From contig NC_064449.1 in NCBI RefSeq assembly GCF_023343835.1, positions 2,517,778 to 2,581,777 on the forward strand: a stretch of DNA of 64,000 nucleotides. Reading direction: 5' to 3'. This document shows positions 1 to 14,245 of the stretch, in pieces. The translations under genes and the position numbers were made by a program. The stretch is from Lagopus muta (lineage: Eukaryota; Chordata; Aves; Galliformes; Phasianidae). Every line of letters starts with the position of its first letter. Position 1 is the first letter of the stretch. The notes under the pieces were generated by a model that was not told the origin of the DNA, did no database searches, and was given only the letters and a program-made list of their open reading frames with translations.

Positions 1-828
1 GAGGGATATCTCTTCAAACAATGGTGTTACAAAGGGATTTTGCAAAGGCTCTAACCGCTGGAACCAGAGTGAAGTGAGATGACAGAGACAGTGATAAAAA
101 GTGGCTTGGAAGACAAACTCTGCCAAGTGATCAGTAAAGAGCAGTAAGACAAGATGTCCAACTGCACCAGTTGGCAGCCCTTGCCAGGTAACAGCTTCAC
201 CTTCCTCAAGTCTGTTTGGATTTCCCCATAGCTTGCTACCTTATGGTCTTCATGTTCCTTTTTCGTGGACCAGCAGGTGAGGTGGAGCTGATAATTACAC
301 AAACACACAGCTTGGTTTTGCTTCATCATTAGGCATCCCACTCAAATCAATGAAATAAAGGGCTGCTGAAAAAATCCATTCCCTCGCCCAGACTCGCCTC
401 CTGGCAGCATCTGCCTTGCTGTGCTCTGCTCTCACCCTTTGACAGCCCTGGCTGCATATTATTGCTTAATTATCATCTCCTTACATCAGCACTGGAACAT
501 TTAATACGGTCTGTGCTCTGCCTGGCATTACTGTAAAAGCGGTTAACAAATGTATCTCCATGTCTCACTAATCACACTAAAATCATGATCACTATTCTGT
601 TAGGAGCCTTGCTAATGAATAGGCATGAACTGCAGCTCCCAGGGACCAAAAGTGTCTTTCTTGCCTGCCCCTCCTGGAGCTGAAACCACAGCTAAGCTGC
701 TTCAGGACGAGGACTCGTATCTGGCATGCAGCAGCCTATGGGCCACCCAGCAGAACTCACCCTTCTGACAGATCATCTGCTCCCAGGGGAAACTACAACT
801 CCTGGAGAAGCACCAAGGCGAAGCATTT
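1..828. other. Intergenic, no gene seen
   Basis: Single-copy, moderately AT-rich sequence. Open frames here are short and resemble no family I know. No tandem repeat or CR1 end is visible until about position 829. Confidence 0.6.
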
Positions 829-1036
829 TCATAGAATCATTAACAGAATCACAGAACTGTAGGGGTTGGAAGGGACCTCCAGAGACCATCGAGTCCAACC
901 CCCCCTGCCAAAGCAGGCACCCTACACAACGATGGAGAAGACCTCTGAGATCATCCAGCCCAACAGTCAGCCCTTGTCCACTCAACCATGTCCCTAAATG
1001 ACACATCTACACCTTTCCTGAGCACCTCCAGACCCC
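829..1036 (-). mobile_element. CR1 LINE 3' fragment
   Basis: Read on the plus strand it starts with the reverse complement of the CR1 3' octamers (ATAGAATCATTAACAGAATC) and continues with 'GGTTGGAAGGGACCTCCAGA' and 'GAGTCCAACCCCCCTGCC', the typical complement of a CR1 3' untranslated tail. It then runs into the complement of the ORF2 end (CTGAGCACCTCCAGACCCC). The element is therefore on the minus strand and heavily 5'-truncated. The inner part is diverged. Confidence 0.8.
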
Positions 1037-4000
1037 CTACTACCACCACAGGGACGGTACCCATGATGATGTGCTCCCTCCACCCCTTCTTTCTTTCTCC
1101 CTGCTTCTTCCTTCAGCCTGGCCTTGCACAGGAAGACAATGACAAATAGTATTGGTAGCACTCTCTGCGACAGATCAACAGCCACAGAAGTGTCTCAAAC
1201 TGGTGTGCTGACGGAATGGATAGAACACACTTGGTTAGACAGCCGAGTGCCAATGTAGCATGCGCTCATGTTCAGCACAGTGGCAGGAGATGCAGGATGA
1301 GGTCCTTCCTTTGGCAGAGCAAGACTTACTATTTATCCTTATTCCCTTTTAGCATGCTCTTCTTGCTTCCTTCACCCCTCTTCCCTTTTCCTTCTGCGCT
1401 GCTAGTTCTCTTCCTGATCTCAGGAAGTTTGTGCTATGGGATGTGCTTGCCAATGCAGTATCATGGTGAGGCTCTCCTCTCTACATTGCTTTATGACTGC
1501 ACCATACTGAAATGGATAGGATATGAGAATAAAGTTTTACCAATATTTTTACTGAGAAAGTGATTCCCATAAAAATGTGTCAAACAAGTGACATCTCTCC
1601 CACAAGATAAAGCAAGGCTGCTGCTGGAAATGAGCATGATGCTGTTTCTAATATGCAAGCAAACAAAAGCAGAAACTGAAATTTGGCATAAATATATATA
1701 AAATGTGTACTCATCAATGTGATTGATATTAAACAATAGCAATGCATTCAATGGAAAGAAAGATGCCACAATAAAATACCGCTGACATGACGGCTCTCCC
1801 CAGAATTTTATGTTCAGTTCAATTTTAAACCTTTATCTGTTTCTTCAGATAAGGCTTCCCACACTTCCTCAGGGTTCCTGGAGGCTGGCAGAGAGCATCC
1901 TTGTTGTGGGGATGCTTTTCTCACCCTTGGCTTGCAACAGAGAGGCAAGAAACAAGAGCCTCTGCATGTCCAATAAATTGCAATGTGCCTGTGATATAAT
2001 GCTGCAGGATTTCTGATTCCCTCTTGTATGCCCCTGTGCTTAACCTTAGAGAAGTGCTGAGATCTCATTGATGCCGAATTCCAAGGCTAGCAGCAGAGTC
2101 AGGGAATGGCTTGTTTGGCCCAAGGAGAGGCAGACCTACTGCTATGGCTGCACACAATTGCAGCTGCTCCTCTATTTCTGCACAACCACAAGGAAAGTGG
2201 ATTTTTTTTTTCCCTAATTCAATATTCTCCTCCCAGCTTATCACTCAATGTCAGCTTCTGTATTAACCTACCTAGCTTTCCACAGACAAACAGTAATGTG
2301 GTGCTGGAGATGCTCATTCTACAGGTGCGTTTGCCTGTATGTTGTGAAATTGCCATAAAATAAATAATCTTGGGCAGCAAACTTGTGTGTATCTCTATAG
2401 AGCAATGGACCAGAGTGCAGATCCCACATACTCAGATGAGCCCTGGCACCATGCCTTCACCCAACACTGCTAAAATTCCTTTCTCATCCATGCACAATTG
2501 GGTAGGAGATGCTCTGATCTGGACAGCAGCATATTAGGAGTTATTTTATATACATGCTTTTTCTCTCCAGTTCTGGCTTTTCCCAAAACTAAGTGCCTCA
2601 CTTTGCAGTTCCCAGGATACTCTGTGCATGCTGTGCCCAGGCAGCACAAGCATGCATTTGCAGCCATACTGCACAGAATAAAGTCAATTTTGTTGCTTCT
2701 GAGCCAACGCTTGGGACCTGAGTGAGTTCACCTATAAAAGGAGCAGCATTCACAGCCCTGACCAGAACCTTGAGTTATTCTTCATCCATCAACATGATGG
2801 GAACGGAACTCGGTGTTAGGGAATCACCAGGCAAACCTTACAACCATTCTGCTGAAAAAAAACTTCCTCTGGAAGGACTGTGATTGTTTCTGGTTAAAGA
2901 GCTGTCTGGTAAACCCTCTATTCTTCCGGCCTTATTGTTAAGCTGCTCACCAAATGGAAGGAGCTGCAATAAGAATGGAAAAGAAGCATGCTAGGGAAAA
3001 GTGGTCCACAGAGCATGCTAAGTGCCCCGTGCCTATGACCCAATGTTATTTATAACGTGACTTCAAATCTGGCAGCAGCTCTTGTCCTGTTTGAAGGCTA
3101 AGGGCAACTGGGAGTACTGAAAGGGAGCAGATTCTGCTGTGGCAATGGGGAAAAAGCACCACGCACCTCCAGCTCCCTAAAGGTGCTGGTGACCTTGCCC
3201 CACTGCCTGCCCACAAGGTGTTGGAGAGCAGTTAATTTCAGCTCACCTCTGCCTCTGATTAGCTGACAAGGAGGATGGTTCCCTGCCAGCCAGTTCCCTA
3301 TTAGTATTCTACCAAATACCTTCAGGACCATTTAATTTACATGCCCATTATTTTTACAACATAGAAGATTCGTAGGGAAGTGTCTCAGAGTCAGACTGTC
3401 TGAGTAGGGACGAGAGCCGATACTCACAGCCTCATTTCTCTGAAGACCTTTCAAAAGGCACAGGCATGGCAAACAGCAAAGAAAGATGCAGGGCTAGGAA
3501 GGAAATAGGCAGGACTTGCTCACCCAGCACAGCTTTCTCAGAGAAATCCTGAATTCTGAATTCTACTGAGACTACCACATCCTGTCCATATAGGGGGTGG
3601 GCTACTTCATTTCTGTTCCCTGCACACCTCAACTTCACCTGGGGCACGAGGACAGCTTGTAGAAGTGCACGATGTCTACAGGATTTTACAGCCCTCTCTC
3701 CAATGCTCTTCACAAACAACCTTTGATCTCACGACCCTATGAGTTGCAGTGAGTCTGACTCAGACTCTGGAGTTATTTTCAAGTCCTGTGTTGCTTGCAA
3801 GTCAGAGCACCACCACTCAGGCAGTTGCACCCCACCTCTGTGCCACACTGGCTACGCTCGAAGAAATCTCCTGCCACGGGAAGCACTTCAACCTAAACAT
3901 CTGAGGTGAGAGTGGGAGCATGTTGGACCCGGAGGACGAGGACTTACCCAGTGAGAGACACAGATCCACCCAGCATGAGGCCACAGGCTTTTCTTCATTA

Positions 4001-5696
4001 CAGAGCACATCAACCAAGTGAGGTCCCTCCTGTAGCTCCCGCTGGCAAACACCAGTAAAAAAAAAGCAATGAGAATGTTTTACAGACATCAACGTGCAGG
4101 TGCAAGGGTTTAAAGAGACAATTGGCAGATTACCCGAGGATAATGGAGCAGATCATGAGCCATTCATTCAGGCAGTCCCCTGGGAGCAGAAGTCTGGAGG
4201 CATGTCCAGCCCCCCTGATGTGTTGTGCTCCCTCCCCCCCTCCTGCTGCTCTTCCCTCCTCTACAGGAAGCTGGAGCCATCCTGCGCTGGAAGAAGTAAA
4301 ACAAAGGGAAGAACAGAGCACTTCATTCATCTGTAATGTTTGCAAAGGGAAGAAAAGCTCAGACTTGGAACGCAGAGAGTAGCTGAGCTGTTGGCACCAC
4401 GGAGATTTTGGACCCAGTTACGTCTGGAGAAAGCTAGTAATAATAATGACAATAATTAAGGGAAGGAGGGTGCCACCTGCTAAAATGTGGTGGGGCAGGC
4501 TGACAAACAGCCAGCGAGTCTTCCCTGGCCCTGCAGAGCCTGTGATGGATGGCACTCAGCTCGTCCTTCATCCGCAGCCACTCGTGCTGGATCCCCCAGG
4601 CCGAGCAGCCCGTCCCTCCGCCAACCCAGAAGATATATCTGGTGGAAAAAGTGGCTCACTGGGGTCTGCTAAAGGAAATATATTCTGCATGGAAGCCTAG
4701 GCAGCCCTCGAGGAGCCTGCTTTTGGCAGATGAGCTCAGGGAAGAGCTGAAGCCTAGCACCATGCTTTCAGCAGAAAGAAAAGTTGCTCATCTTCATTTC
4801 TTACTTCTTTTCTTCCCCCCACTCTTAAAAAAAAAAAAAAAAAAAAAAGAAAGAAAAAAAAAAAAAAGCTTCATTTTCACTTCAGTGAAACTGGAGAGGC
4901 AGGAAATAATACAAAGGCTCTTTACAAAGCCCGACTTCTTTCTTCTGTGGCATCTGTGCTGCAGTATCTGTGATGGCAACAGGCTCCGCTCTTTCTTCTC
5001 TGAACTCGGCCTCATCAAATATTCCCTCTCTGGAGGCTGTGGTGCTGGGATTCCCTCTCCCAGCCCCATTGCGTTTCCAGTCACACTCAGAAATGCTTAC
5101 AGAGCTCGGGAGGAGGGGAAGGAAAATGAGTCCCTTTCTGGAAGGGTGGGAAGGAGGGGCTGGGGCAGTGCAGGCAGGCCGTGCGTGGACAGCCCACAGC
5201 CATAGACCTCCCAGAGCAGGGAGGTGACAGCAGGTGGCACTCGGCACTTCGCAGGGACGTTTGAAATCCCTTTGGATCGGTCAGGGATAAATAATTAATC
5301 CCTAGGGATTCATCTGCTGGTGCTACTCCTCGCCTGCAGCCCTGCCAGGCCCGCTGCCAGCCCAGCGCCATGCAGAGCCCAGCCAGGAGCCTGGGAATGG
5401 CTGTGGCAGGAGGGGATGGTCTGCCCCACAGCGACCGTCTTAGGGACAGGCCACAATCCTCTGTGGAAAAAGAAAGCAGAAACTCAGCCTTCTCCCTGCC
5501 ATTAGGGTTTCCACCGTGTTGTTACAACCAGACAGTGCTGTATTCAAGCCCGAGCCCCCACTCTCCATTCTGAGGTGGAGAATGGCAGTCTCGTCTTGCA
5601 TGTATCTGTGTGAGATGGCTGTCCTGATCCCCACTGTATCCCATTGGATCCACATGCAGATGTGTTCACAGGGCACAAGGCAGGGCTTGGAAGCAG
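1037..5696. other. Intergenic, no gene seen; one long A tract
   Basis: No recognisable exon. The longest open frame (4549-5205, plus) reads straight through an A-rich tract as a run of lysines and looks accidental. The tract (4827-4867) opens with 22 consecutive A residues and is the only notable simple repeat. Confidence 0.55.
4827..4867 (+). repeat. A-rich tract
   Basis: Twenty-two A residues followed by GAAAG and thirteen more A. It could be the tail of an old retrocopy or a slippage-derived simple repeat. I see no recognisable retrocopied gene immediately upstream, so I prefer the second reading. Confidence 0.8.
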
Positions 5697-5762
5697 TCAT
5701 AGAATTATAGAATCATAGAGTATCCTGATTTCAGACAGACCCATGAGGATCACTGAGTAGAT
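5697..5762 (-). mobile_element. CR1 3'-end remnant
   Basis: Contains 'CATAGAATTATAGAATCATA', the complement of the CR1 terminal octamers, followed by diverged sequence ending in 'CATGAGGATCACTGAG'. Only the last 60 or so bases of an element are recognisable. Confidence 0.5.
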
Positions 5763-8700
5763 GATGCAGTGCACACGCATGTTGCAGCAGACACTGAGAT
5801 AAGCAAAACCTACTGATCTCTGCCCTTCTTGCAGGCAGCTAAGGAGCAGGGCTATCAATCCCAGCTGAGCAAAATAAGGCTTCCTGAAAGCATTGCAGAA
5901 GGTCACCCAGGGCTGCTCTGGCACCTGTGCAAATGGCATGATCTGTATGAATGCATCCTTGTGTGTGCACAGAGGTGCACCACTGAGTACAGTCAGCTGA
6001 AGGTGAGGTTTAAGTGGGCCCTGTGCAACTCGAGCCCCACCAGGATGCTCTTACGTAGGCATCACAGTAAACTCCAGGCTCCCAAAGGCAGCTCAGCGAC
6101 CACAGCACAGTGCTGGTAACGAAGGGCATCTCATAATCATTCCCTCCTGCCCTGCATTGGGCCATCAGCACCCCGCAAACATTTCTCTCCCCACTCCCAC
6201 AGTGACCCCAGTCTCTCCAGGAGATTGCACTCATGCTGCTTTCTTCCAGAAATATCATTCTTCTAATAGAAGTGCTTCTGTTTTCACCTCTTCTTGGTGT
6301 GGACAAACTGCTCTCCTTCATGTTTCAGTTAGTTCCCAAGTTGCTCTAGTATTTCCAATGGAAAAATTGACTCACAACATCACATTTTCTCTCTTCCCAC
6401 AAGACCAGACAGGGACATTTCCCACTCCAAGTGGTGAAAAAGGACACTTCATGCTCCCAGTGTCCTTCCCTGACTTTGGGGCATTCCAGCTTTCCCATGC
6501 CATCAAGAAGCCCGAAGTCATGCTGATGCAAACCAACTCTGAGGGGTGCAGAGCAACGCAAAATGCAGTAATATACGTCTTATGGCAACACAGACAATGC
6601 TGCAACATTCTGCCCTAGGGGACCCTGCAAGCATATCCTGGAGACACTCTGCTTGGTCTAAGTGGTGGCAGTGGTGGACCACAGAGGTGAGGAAGGAGTC
6701 AGGAGCCTACTGCAATCAATGGAATAAAGGACCAAGATGAGTGTTGACATCTGATCGTGTCCTTGTAGATTCCCCAGTAACTTGGCTGCTCTGGTTGTTG
6801 CGTTATCCCCATGGAGATGACAGCAGGAGGCACAGAGAGCATGGCCTGTGCCTAGTCTCACTGGACCAGCACCCAGTCCTTCACACCCAGGTGTGCATAC
6901 AGGACCAGTCTGGCCCCAGCAGAGTCAGGACTAGCTTACTTAGTGAGGATTACAAGCTCAAACCCAGTTGGAAAAAATCTGATGGAAATATGAACTTTTC
7001 ATACTGAACACCTTCTTCTGAAGCAGATACAGATTCAAAAATAACTTAAGAGAAATAAATAAATAAATGTTTTGCCTGGGCTTTGCCATGGACCATGTCT
7101 CACTGCAAACACAGAGTGCCTGGGAGCATCCCCATCCCTTGCCCTCTATGGAGTCCTGCACAGGCAGCTGCCCACTGGCTGATACCTGTGCCAGCTCAGG
7201 TGGGATACTAGACACAGAAACTGCAACAAGGCAGAAAGCATCCCGGGTGTCATCCAGTGGGCACACCTGAGACACTGAGGAGCAAATGCAAGAACCAGCG
7301 TTCACCACCACCTGCCAAACAAAACAGAGTCCTGGGGATACTTTTGCTCTCAGCTAATCTGGATCACAAGTTGCATCCTCCTGCAATTACCTAATACATC
7401 AATATCACAAGTTATTTACATATTTATGGAGTAGTTACCCCAAACCTCATAATACTACAAAAAAATGATCACACAGCTAGTAATTTAAATGAAAAATTAT
7501 TATTCATACATTTTCATTGTAACGTCAATGCCACAAAATATTACAGGTTCATGAGGCAGCCAGTGCTCTGCTAATAATTAGAATGCATTACCACTTTGAT
7601 GAGGCATTTACACAGAACTGCAGAACTGTCTCAGAACTGCCGAGATGTTCCCAGCACCCCAATTAGAACAAGGCAATGGCTTACATTTATACCGCAGACC
7701 GTGCAGCATAAATCTTACCTTTTGCCTATTTCCAGATACCTTATGCACCATGGAATGTGGCTGTCATCGCACCCACATCCCCTCCAACACATGGGGTGCA
7801 CACACTCAGAGCATTCCCCACTTGGAACCTTCCCCCCCAGCAACCATCACACATGATCAGGCACCAGCCCCTTCCCAGCTGCACGTGTCCCCCAGTACTC
7901 ACTCACCACTTCTTGGGACTCCACGGTTCCACTGGAAATGGTCACAACTGCTCTGCTGCTCTGGGCAGGTCTCCTTTCTTCTAGCATGTTAGGAACCTCC
8001 ATTTTAGCTGGTAGCTCACCCCAGGCTGCTTGCCCAGTTACCTGCATTCTGCACCAGAGCCCAAACCTAGAGCAGCCATCCCAAATCCACCCCAGCCACA
8101 CAGCCATAGCACAGTGCAGGGAGGAGAGATACTCGGTAGAGAAATAGATCCAAGTGTTGTCACACCTTGAAGGAGCAATTACCAGTGACAGGCACTGCAG
8201 CAATGAGCTGTGAAGTTATGACCAGTGCCCCAGCAGCACCCCTCTAACAAATACCCAGAAGGTGAGAACGCAGTGGGGAAACACCAGCTGAATAAGGAAA
8301 ACGTGACCGTGTCACTGGAAAACATCTTTCACACAGCTGGGTTCATTGTGATGTTTCTTGCCATCATGGCTTTTCTTAGTGCCATTCAAAACCAACACAA
8401 GCATCAGCCTCTGGGAGCAGCGTATCCCTGCTAGCAGCTGGCAGAGCGTGCCTTGCTCTGCCCACTCTGAGCATATCTGGGCAGAAAGGAGCTGACACAG
8501 GGGAAGGGGTGAGACAGATGATACAGAGAATAAATCGAGGAAGGGAATAAATGGCCAAGGCAATACGCTGGTTTCAGCTCAGCTGGTGGCTTCGTGCTGC
8601 TGTAAATAAAGAGAGTTGATGTCTGGCAGTAGAAAGAGTCTGTCAGGGGCATGGAAAGGAACAAGGAGATTCTCAGAGGCAGAAGTGGTGTAGAAATGGT

Positions 8701-11700
8701 CTGGGAACCCCAGCTCTGCATCTCACTGCTGGGGCAGGTGGTGTGAACAGCCTGTCCTCATGCAGATGGGAAAGGAAGGTACTGAAGGTATCTGGGGCAT
8801 GAGAAACACAGCTTTGGAGAGTCCTCAAGAGCAGAAGTGAGGCCCTCTCCATCCACTACTGTCAATAACTGTTGTGTTCTGCATCATCCTCCAGTTTGCC
8901 ATGCAAGTGGCGCAGATGAACCCCAGGAAACCCTAGAAAAAGCCTCAGAGGAGAAACACCCTTTTCTTCCTCAGGAACTGAACCATGTCCCATCCATCTC
9001 TCTCCAGTGAACCCAGGGCCAAGGCTTGTCCAGCTCCCAGCAAAGCTCTCAGAGAACCAAAACCATCCCTAAGGGAGACAACTGAAGAGCAACATGACAT
9101 GAGCACTGAGCGATCCAGTGCCAAATGGGCTTGGGCATGGACGAATCTCGTCAAGGGATGGGATCTGTGCAAGATTCTGTCACAGAAGAGGGAGCACACC
9201 AGTGGTTTCTACAATAAGCCATGTCCTTATTGCTTTCACACAGCATCCGCAGCTCTGTTTTATGTACACCTTGTTGGAGCTAAATACCCTACTGCCTTTT
9301 GTGTTCTAGTGTGAAAGCAAACTGTGTAGCATTGTCATCAGCAGTTGCACCCTATGCAGAATTCTTTCCTGAGGCCTTTAATTGCACACTGTAAATGCAC
9401 TGCATGGGACTAATGATAGCACAAGAAACTTTGGGTCAGAAGGAAACAATTGCATGACTGCCCTCTTAAAAACAAGACAACTCAGACGCAGAAATAACAC
9501 TCCGAGAGAAAAGACTTCCCAAACATTTACAGTTAAGAAGAGCTGTCTTCAGGAAGAGAGAAGTGCTTTACTGAGGATCAAAACAGATGACCCCAGCAAC
9601 CCTTACCAGGAGTTGTAAAGTACATCATGAAAACGGGGCGACTTCTACCTAGGCTGGGCAAGAAAAAGTCTTCCTTTCGAGAATGTACTGTGTGATTTAG
9701 AAACTCCTCTTACTAAGATGAATCAATTTCATAAGCATGCTAACATCTCTGTTCCTCAGATGTTAAGAAGAACATTTAGAACTGGAGAATGCATTGTAGG
9801 AGACCTTTCTTACATCTAAATTCATGTTTCTGCTTAAAGGTCAAAACCTTTCTGGCTGTTTTTGCCTTGATAAGCTCCTTCAGAAGCATTTATTTACAAA
9901 TGATCCGTTTCCAGATATGCGCCTCATATAATAACTTCCATTGCTATTGTTCTCAGTGCAGGAGATGGATGTGTACGAGTGTAACAAGGCCATTCGGTGT
10001 TATAACTGGATCTCGAGGCAGCATCTGCTTGAGCACAGAAGAGACATGAGCCCATCCCTGATCTGAGTGGTGCTGCAGCTGCTTTGCCTGGCACGTGGAT
10101 TTGGGGTACACAGCTTTCTGCATTCAGGAAAGAAAAGGGCCTTTTTGGGGACCTTCTTTTCCCAGACCCCTCAGAGGGGAGCATGCTGCTGCCTCGGAAT
10201 ATAAATCACCTCCAAAGGCTTGAATAGAAAAGACAGTCTGTAATGGCTGATGATTGTCCTGTTTCAAAACACTCTAAGAAGTGATTTTCCTAAGAAGACT
10301 GGTTAGGTAGGCTGAAAAATCATTGACAGAGCAGCGATTTATCCCCATGCAAATGGGACCATGGGCTAAATCAGAGGAAAATTAACTCTGAGGATGCTCT
10401 GAGACCCTCCACCACAGCACAGCACCAGAAGCAATGGGGGTCACACTGCCTATACACAAACGTGCTCCTTATTCACGAGCAGTCAACAACGCAAGGCAAA
10501 GCACAGGATGTCAGGCCGTGCATTGTCCTTCTAGCAGAGGCAGCTAATTTTTTCAGGTAAGCAATGGCTGGGTAACTAAAGCAAAGAATAGTGAACAATG
10601 AGGAGCTGTGACACACCAGGTTTCTAATGCGACACAGCACATTATTTCTTCAGCACTGGGAGCAATAGGAAGTTGTCAGTGTTCTGGCAAGGAGTCAGTG
10701 TTAATGTATTCCCGTAATGAATTTAATGGGATAATGAAATGCTGTTGTAATTGAAGGTATTAACAGCTTCTCCTGTTAAATACCAACTTGCTTATACTAT
10801 TTGTTCCTTGAGAAAAGACATGAGCTAATCTTGGTAAACAGAGGGAAATAGTGGGATTTAATTTGGATTTAGGGCTCTTCGTATCCAGGTATTTTGTGAT
10901 TTTCGAGACTACTCCTTCGAGTGACTTCTTTCAAGTAACTAATTCAAACGCTTTCTTTGGTTTCATTGGCTTTAGCTGAGATTCTTCACATTTGCATATG
11001 CAGATACCATTTAAATTACTTTAGATCTGCAAAGAGGATTCTCCAGCCCTCAAATACAGCTATTGTACCCATCTCTAAGCTTCTTCAGTTATCTAAAAAG
11101 TGTCAGGTAGGACTCAGCAGCAGCTCTGGGGAAGGAGGTGCTTTGTCTTTGGCTCACAAGAGGAAAGGAGCCCTCTGGGGACACGTGCTCCCTGCCCACA
11201 CATCTCAATTATCAGCTCTCTGCAGAGCCTCTGCCTGGGTCCAACCGCTGTTTGCCATTCGTGTTCTGCCTCTCATCTTCTCTTCTTTCTTTAATAGCCA
11301 AATAGTCATGCTTAATGACCGTGATTATTATAGCTGCCTTCAGCCTTGATGGTTAACAGTGTCTAGCTCCCTGTCTTGCTATTAGCAGGGATTCACAGGA
11401 ACATCTAGGCTTTGGCCATTTGTGTTTTCCTTGGCTAAACGTCAGTCTTCTCAGAGGAAGTTAGTTAACAGTGTGATCCCTGTGAGAGCTGATCTAAAGG
11501 GGCAATGGCCTTAAAAGCTTCACTAGTTGGGATGGAGGGAGAGTTACCATAGAGTTTGCATGAAGTGTTCGGTGTTTTTCCCCTGGGTGGGACATTCCTT
11601 ATGAAGGGCACAAGAGCTGGGCCCTCCATGTCTGGGTAACACATCGTTGGATCATCTGGTACTTTGAGCAGAACTGGATGTGCAGAGTATGGGTATGCAA

Positions 11701-12009
11701 GAGCTCCCACCTTACTGAGCCTCTTGGCAAGCAGGAGCTGCTGAGGCACCTCAGAGATAAACGAGCTGCCCGTGCCTCATTTACAGCTCTGTAATTATTT
11801 GTTTGGGTGGCAGGCATATGGGCCATTCACCAGAGCCTGGGATTGGTCTATTATTCTCTCTTCAGTTTAACACCATGTTCTGCTAAATTATGGTATTTGT
11901 GTAGGTCTTTCCTTAAATAATAATAATAATAAAAAAGTTGGAACCAGTGTGGTACAGGAAAGCACCACAAAGTTGATTTAAGGGGCAGGAGGAACACCTT
12001 CCATGCAGA
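5763..12009. other. Intergenic, no gene seen
   Basis: About 6 kb with no exon-like frame, no CR1 and only tiny simple repeats: an AAAT run near 7054-7066 and an AAT run near 11917-11934. An AT-rich interval near 7380-7560 is otherwise unremarkable. Confidence 0.55.
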
Positions 12010-12180
12010 GATTTACAGGGTTCAAGCTGGTTAGCTTTTTGAGAACAGAAGACTGAGAGGTGACTTCATCATTGCATCTAAATACCTTCAGAGGGAGAAA
12101 ATATCACACAATAAAGACTCTGTGACTTCTCTGCGAAAAGCAGAACAAGAGCTGGAAGCCAAAGCCAGCAACATTCAAAG
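12010..12180 (+). mobile_element. Old CR1-like fragment
   Basis: 'GAACAGAAGACTGAGAGGTG', followed by an ACTTCATCATTGCATCTAAATACC-like stretch, matches the CR1 ORF2 C-terminal coding pattern (leader, [10 protein letters not shown]-type residues, then YQYL). Divergence is high, suggesting an old subfamily. The 3' octamers are not visible. Confidence 0.5.
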
Positions 12181-13984
12181 TATAAATTAGATACTTTTTT
12201 GGAAGGATTGCGTTTAACCACCAGTGAAAGTAGCCTGAAGAAATCTTTCTGAAAGGTATGTTTCAGTCAAATCCAAGTCACTGGGTGCACTGCATGATGA
12301 GCCTGGTGAAATGTAATGGCTCGCAGTGTGCGGGAAACCAGGTGCAATGATCTAATGCATCTCTCCAGCCTTATGAATCTGTTAAATAAAACCATCACAT
12401 AAACTGCAAGCCAGCAACAAATTCCTTCTTCCTGACACGCAGCTAAAAATGAGGAGGAGGATGGAGCTCCCTGAAGTCAAACAAACCCCTCCTTGGAAAG
12501 TCAGGACGATAACTGCATGCTCTTGATCCCACCTCATTGATTCTTCCTTTCTGTCAATGGGTGGACATCCCCTTTAACACCTGCTCTGAAATCTGCTGCC
12601 CTACTCAGTATTCAAAGCACAGCCCGGTTATTTATAACAAAAATTTTTCATTTTGAGCTTCGAGGTATAACAAGGTGGTTATAAAACTGATTTAGGGATA
12701 GAAAAGTTTGATTATGGAGGGAAATTATTCAAAGGTTTCAATGAAAGGAATAAGTTGCAATGAAATAGTGCTCCTGTTATGGGAAGACACACAGAGAATG
12801 AAGAGTGTTTCCTGCTCCCCATTCCCCAGTGCAGGGCACGCATAGAGGGCAGGGAGGAAGGAACAGGGGGCCAAGCAAGGCCTTTCCCACTGGGAAAGGA
12901 AGCAGAGGGTTCACCAAAGAGCACCAGTCAGCAGATCTGCTATTAGTGGAGATGGTGAAATTACCAATAATGAGGCAGGGAAGACGAGTGGAAATACTGA
13001 TGTGCTGCGTGGGAAGGAGATTGAGGATGTGCTGGTATAGCAGGGGAGCTGTGGAGCATTGCCTTCCATGGAGAGTGAAAAGCCCATCCACACTAATCAC
13101 AGCAGACCCTCAGTGTCCCACCAGCCAACAAGGAGAAATCCAGCTTTTATTAATTTTTACTACATCAAGAACAACGGGGAGCTTCAGGAAATGGTGAGAA
13201 TGCTGAGGTTTTGCTTCTCTGTGCCCCATGAAGGTCCCTAACCTGAAATCAGTTACCTAAGCTAGTGGGAAAACCAACACAGGGTTCAGCTGATAAAGAA
13301 TTAAAGGTGGGATTAACATCACTGTAATTGCATGCAGGTAGCTCGCTTGTGACAGGCTGCATGGAAAAGGATCGGAGCTGCACCTTTGTTTAAAGATACA
13401 ATCCATGAGCAGCATCAGAACCAGCACTGCTTTGGGGCTGGTGTGGTGAGAGGCCTCAGCCATCACAGTGCGTGGAGGAAAGGCTGGGATACGGGTAAAC
13501 AAACATTAAGTGCTGGCTCTCCGTACAAATGGAAATGAAGGATGTGATAAATTTGCTTTTTAAAGCAATCAGATCTCCAATAGCCACCATTTGGCTCAAT
13601 TGGAGACAATGAGGACACAGGGTAATGTGACAGATCAGCCATTTTGTGGGAATGATCACATTTATTTTAGCTATACCACGCAGACAAAATTCACTTTAAG
13701 TTACATAACACGGCAGTTTATCTTCATCATCCATTACCTGTGAGTTCATAAGTGAAAACCTGTCATCAAAGACACAGCCTATGCTTGACTACAAGTTCAG
13801 GGCACCGACTGCTTTGATGCCACAGTCACAACCACACTCTGCAAGGACATCTAGCTGAGCTGCATGCATCCCACCCCATGCAGAACAACACGAGGGCTGC
13901 CCCAGCTCGCCCTCAGCATCAGATCACCTCTGCTGCCATCTCCCATTGCCCACCTGGAGCACTGTGCAGTCCTCAGTACAGGAG
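12181..13984. other. Intergenic, no gene seen
   Basis: Single-copy sequence with no recognisable exons or repeats. Open frames on both strands are below about 130 codons and match no family known to me. Confidence 0.55.
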
Positions 13985-14202
13985 AGAGTCACGAAATAGA
14001 ACAGCTTGTGTTGGAAGGGACCCCAAGAATCACCACGTTCCAACCCCCTGCCAAAGGTAGGGCCACTAACCTCCAGATCTGCTACTGAACCAGGCTGCCC
14101 AGGCGTCCATCCACCCTGGTCTTGAACACTTTCAGGGATGGGGCATCCACAGCCTCTGTGGGCAGCCTGTTCCAGAACCTCACCACTCTCTCTGTGGGAC
14201 GT
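13985..14202 (-). mobile_element. CR1 LINE 3' fragment
   Basis: The complement shows the 3' tail 'TTGGAAGGGACCCCAAGAAT', the 'CAACCCCCTGCCAAAGG' block, then the complement of the ORF2 end. In that part the minus-strand frame reads TERVVRFWNRLPTEAV, a CR1 C-terminal motif. The copy stops abruptly at about 14202, where CR1 sequence of the opposite orientation begins. Confidence 0.8.
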
Positions 14203-14245
14203 GGAGCACATCCAGAGGAGGGCCACAAAAATGATGCAAAGTACT
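14203..14245 (+). mobile_element. Short CR1 segment in opposite orientation
   Basis: 'GAGCACATCCAGAGGAGGGC' followed by 'CACAAAAATGATGC' is the plus-strand form of the CR1 ORF2 region upstream of the C-terminus. It directly abuts the minus-strand copy at 13985-14202, so an inversion or twin-priming event is likely. Confidence 0.5.

Noticed and set aside
4549-5205. 218-codon open frame on the plus strand
   Set aside because: It reads through a long A tract as poly-lysine, has no recognisable domain, and overlaps equally long frames on the other strand.
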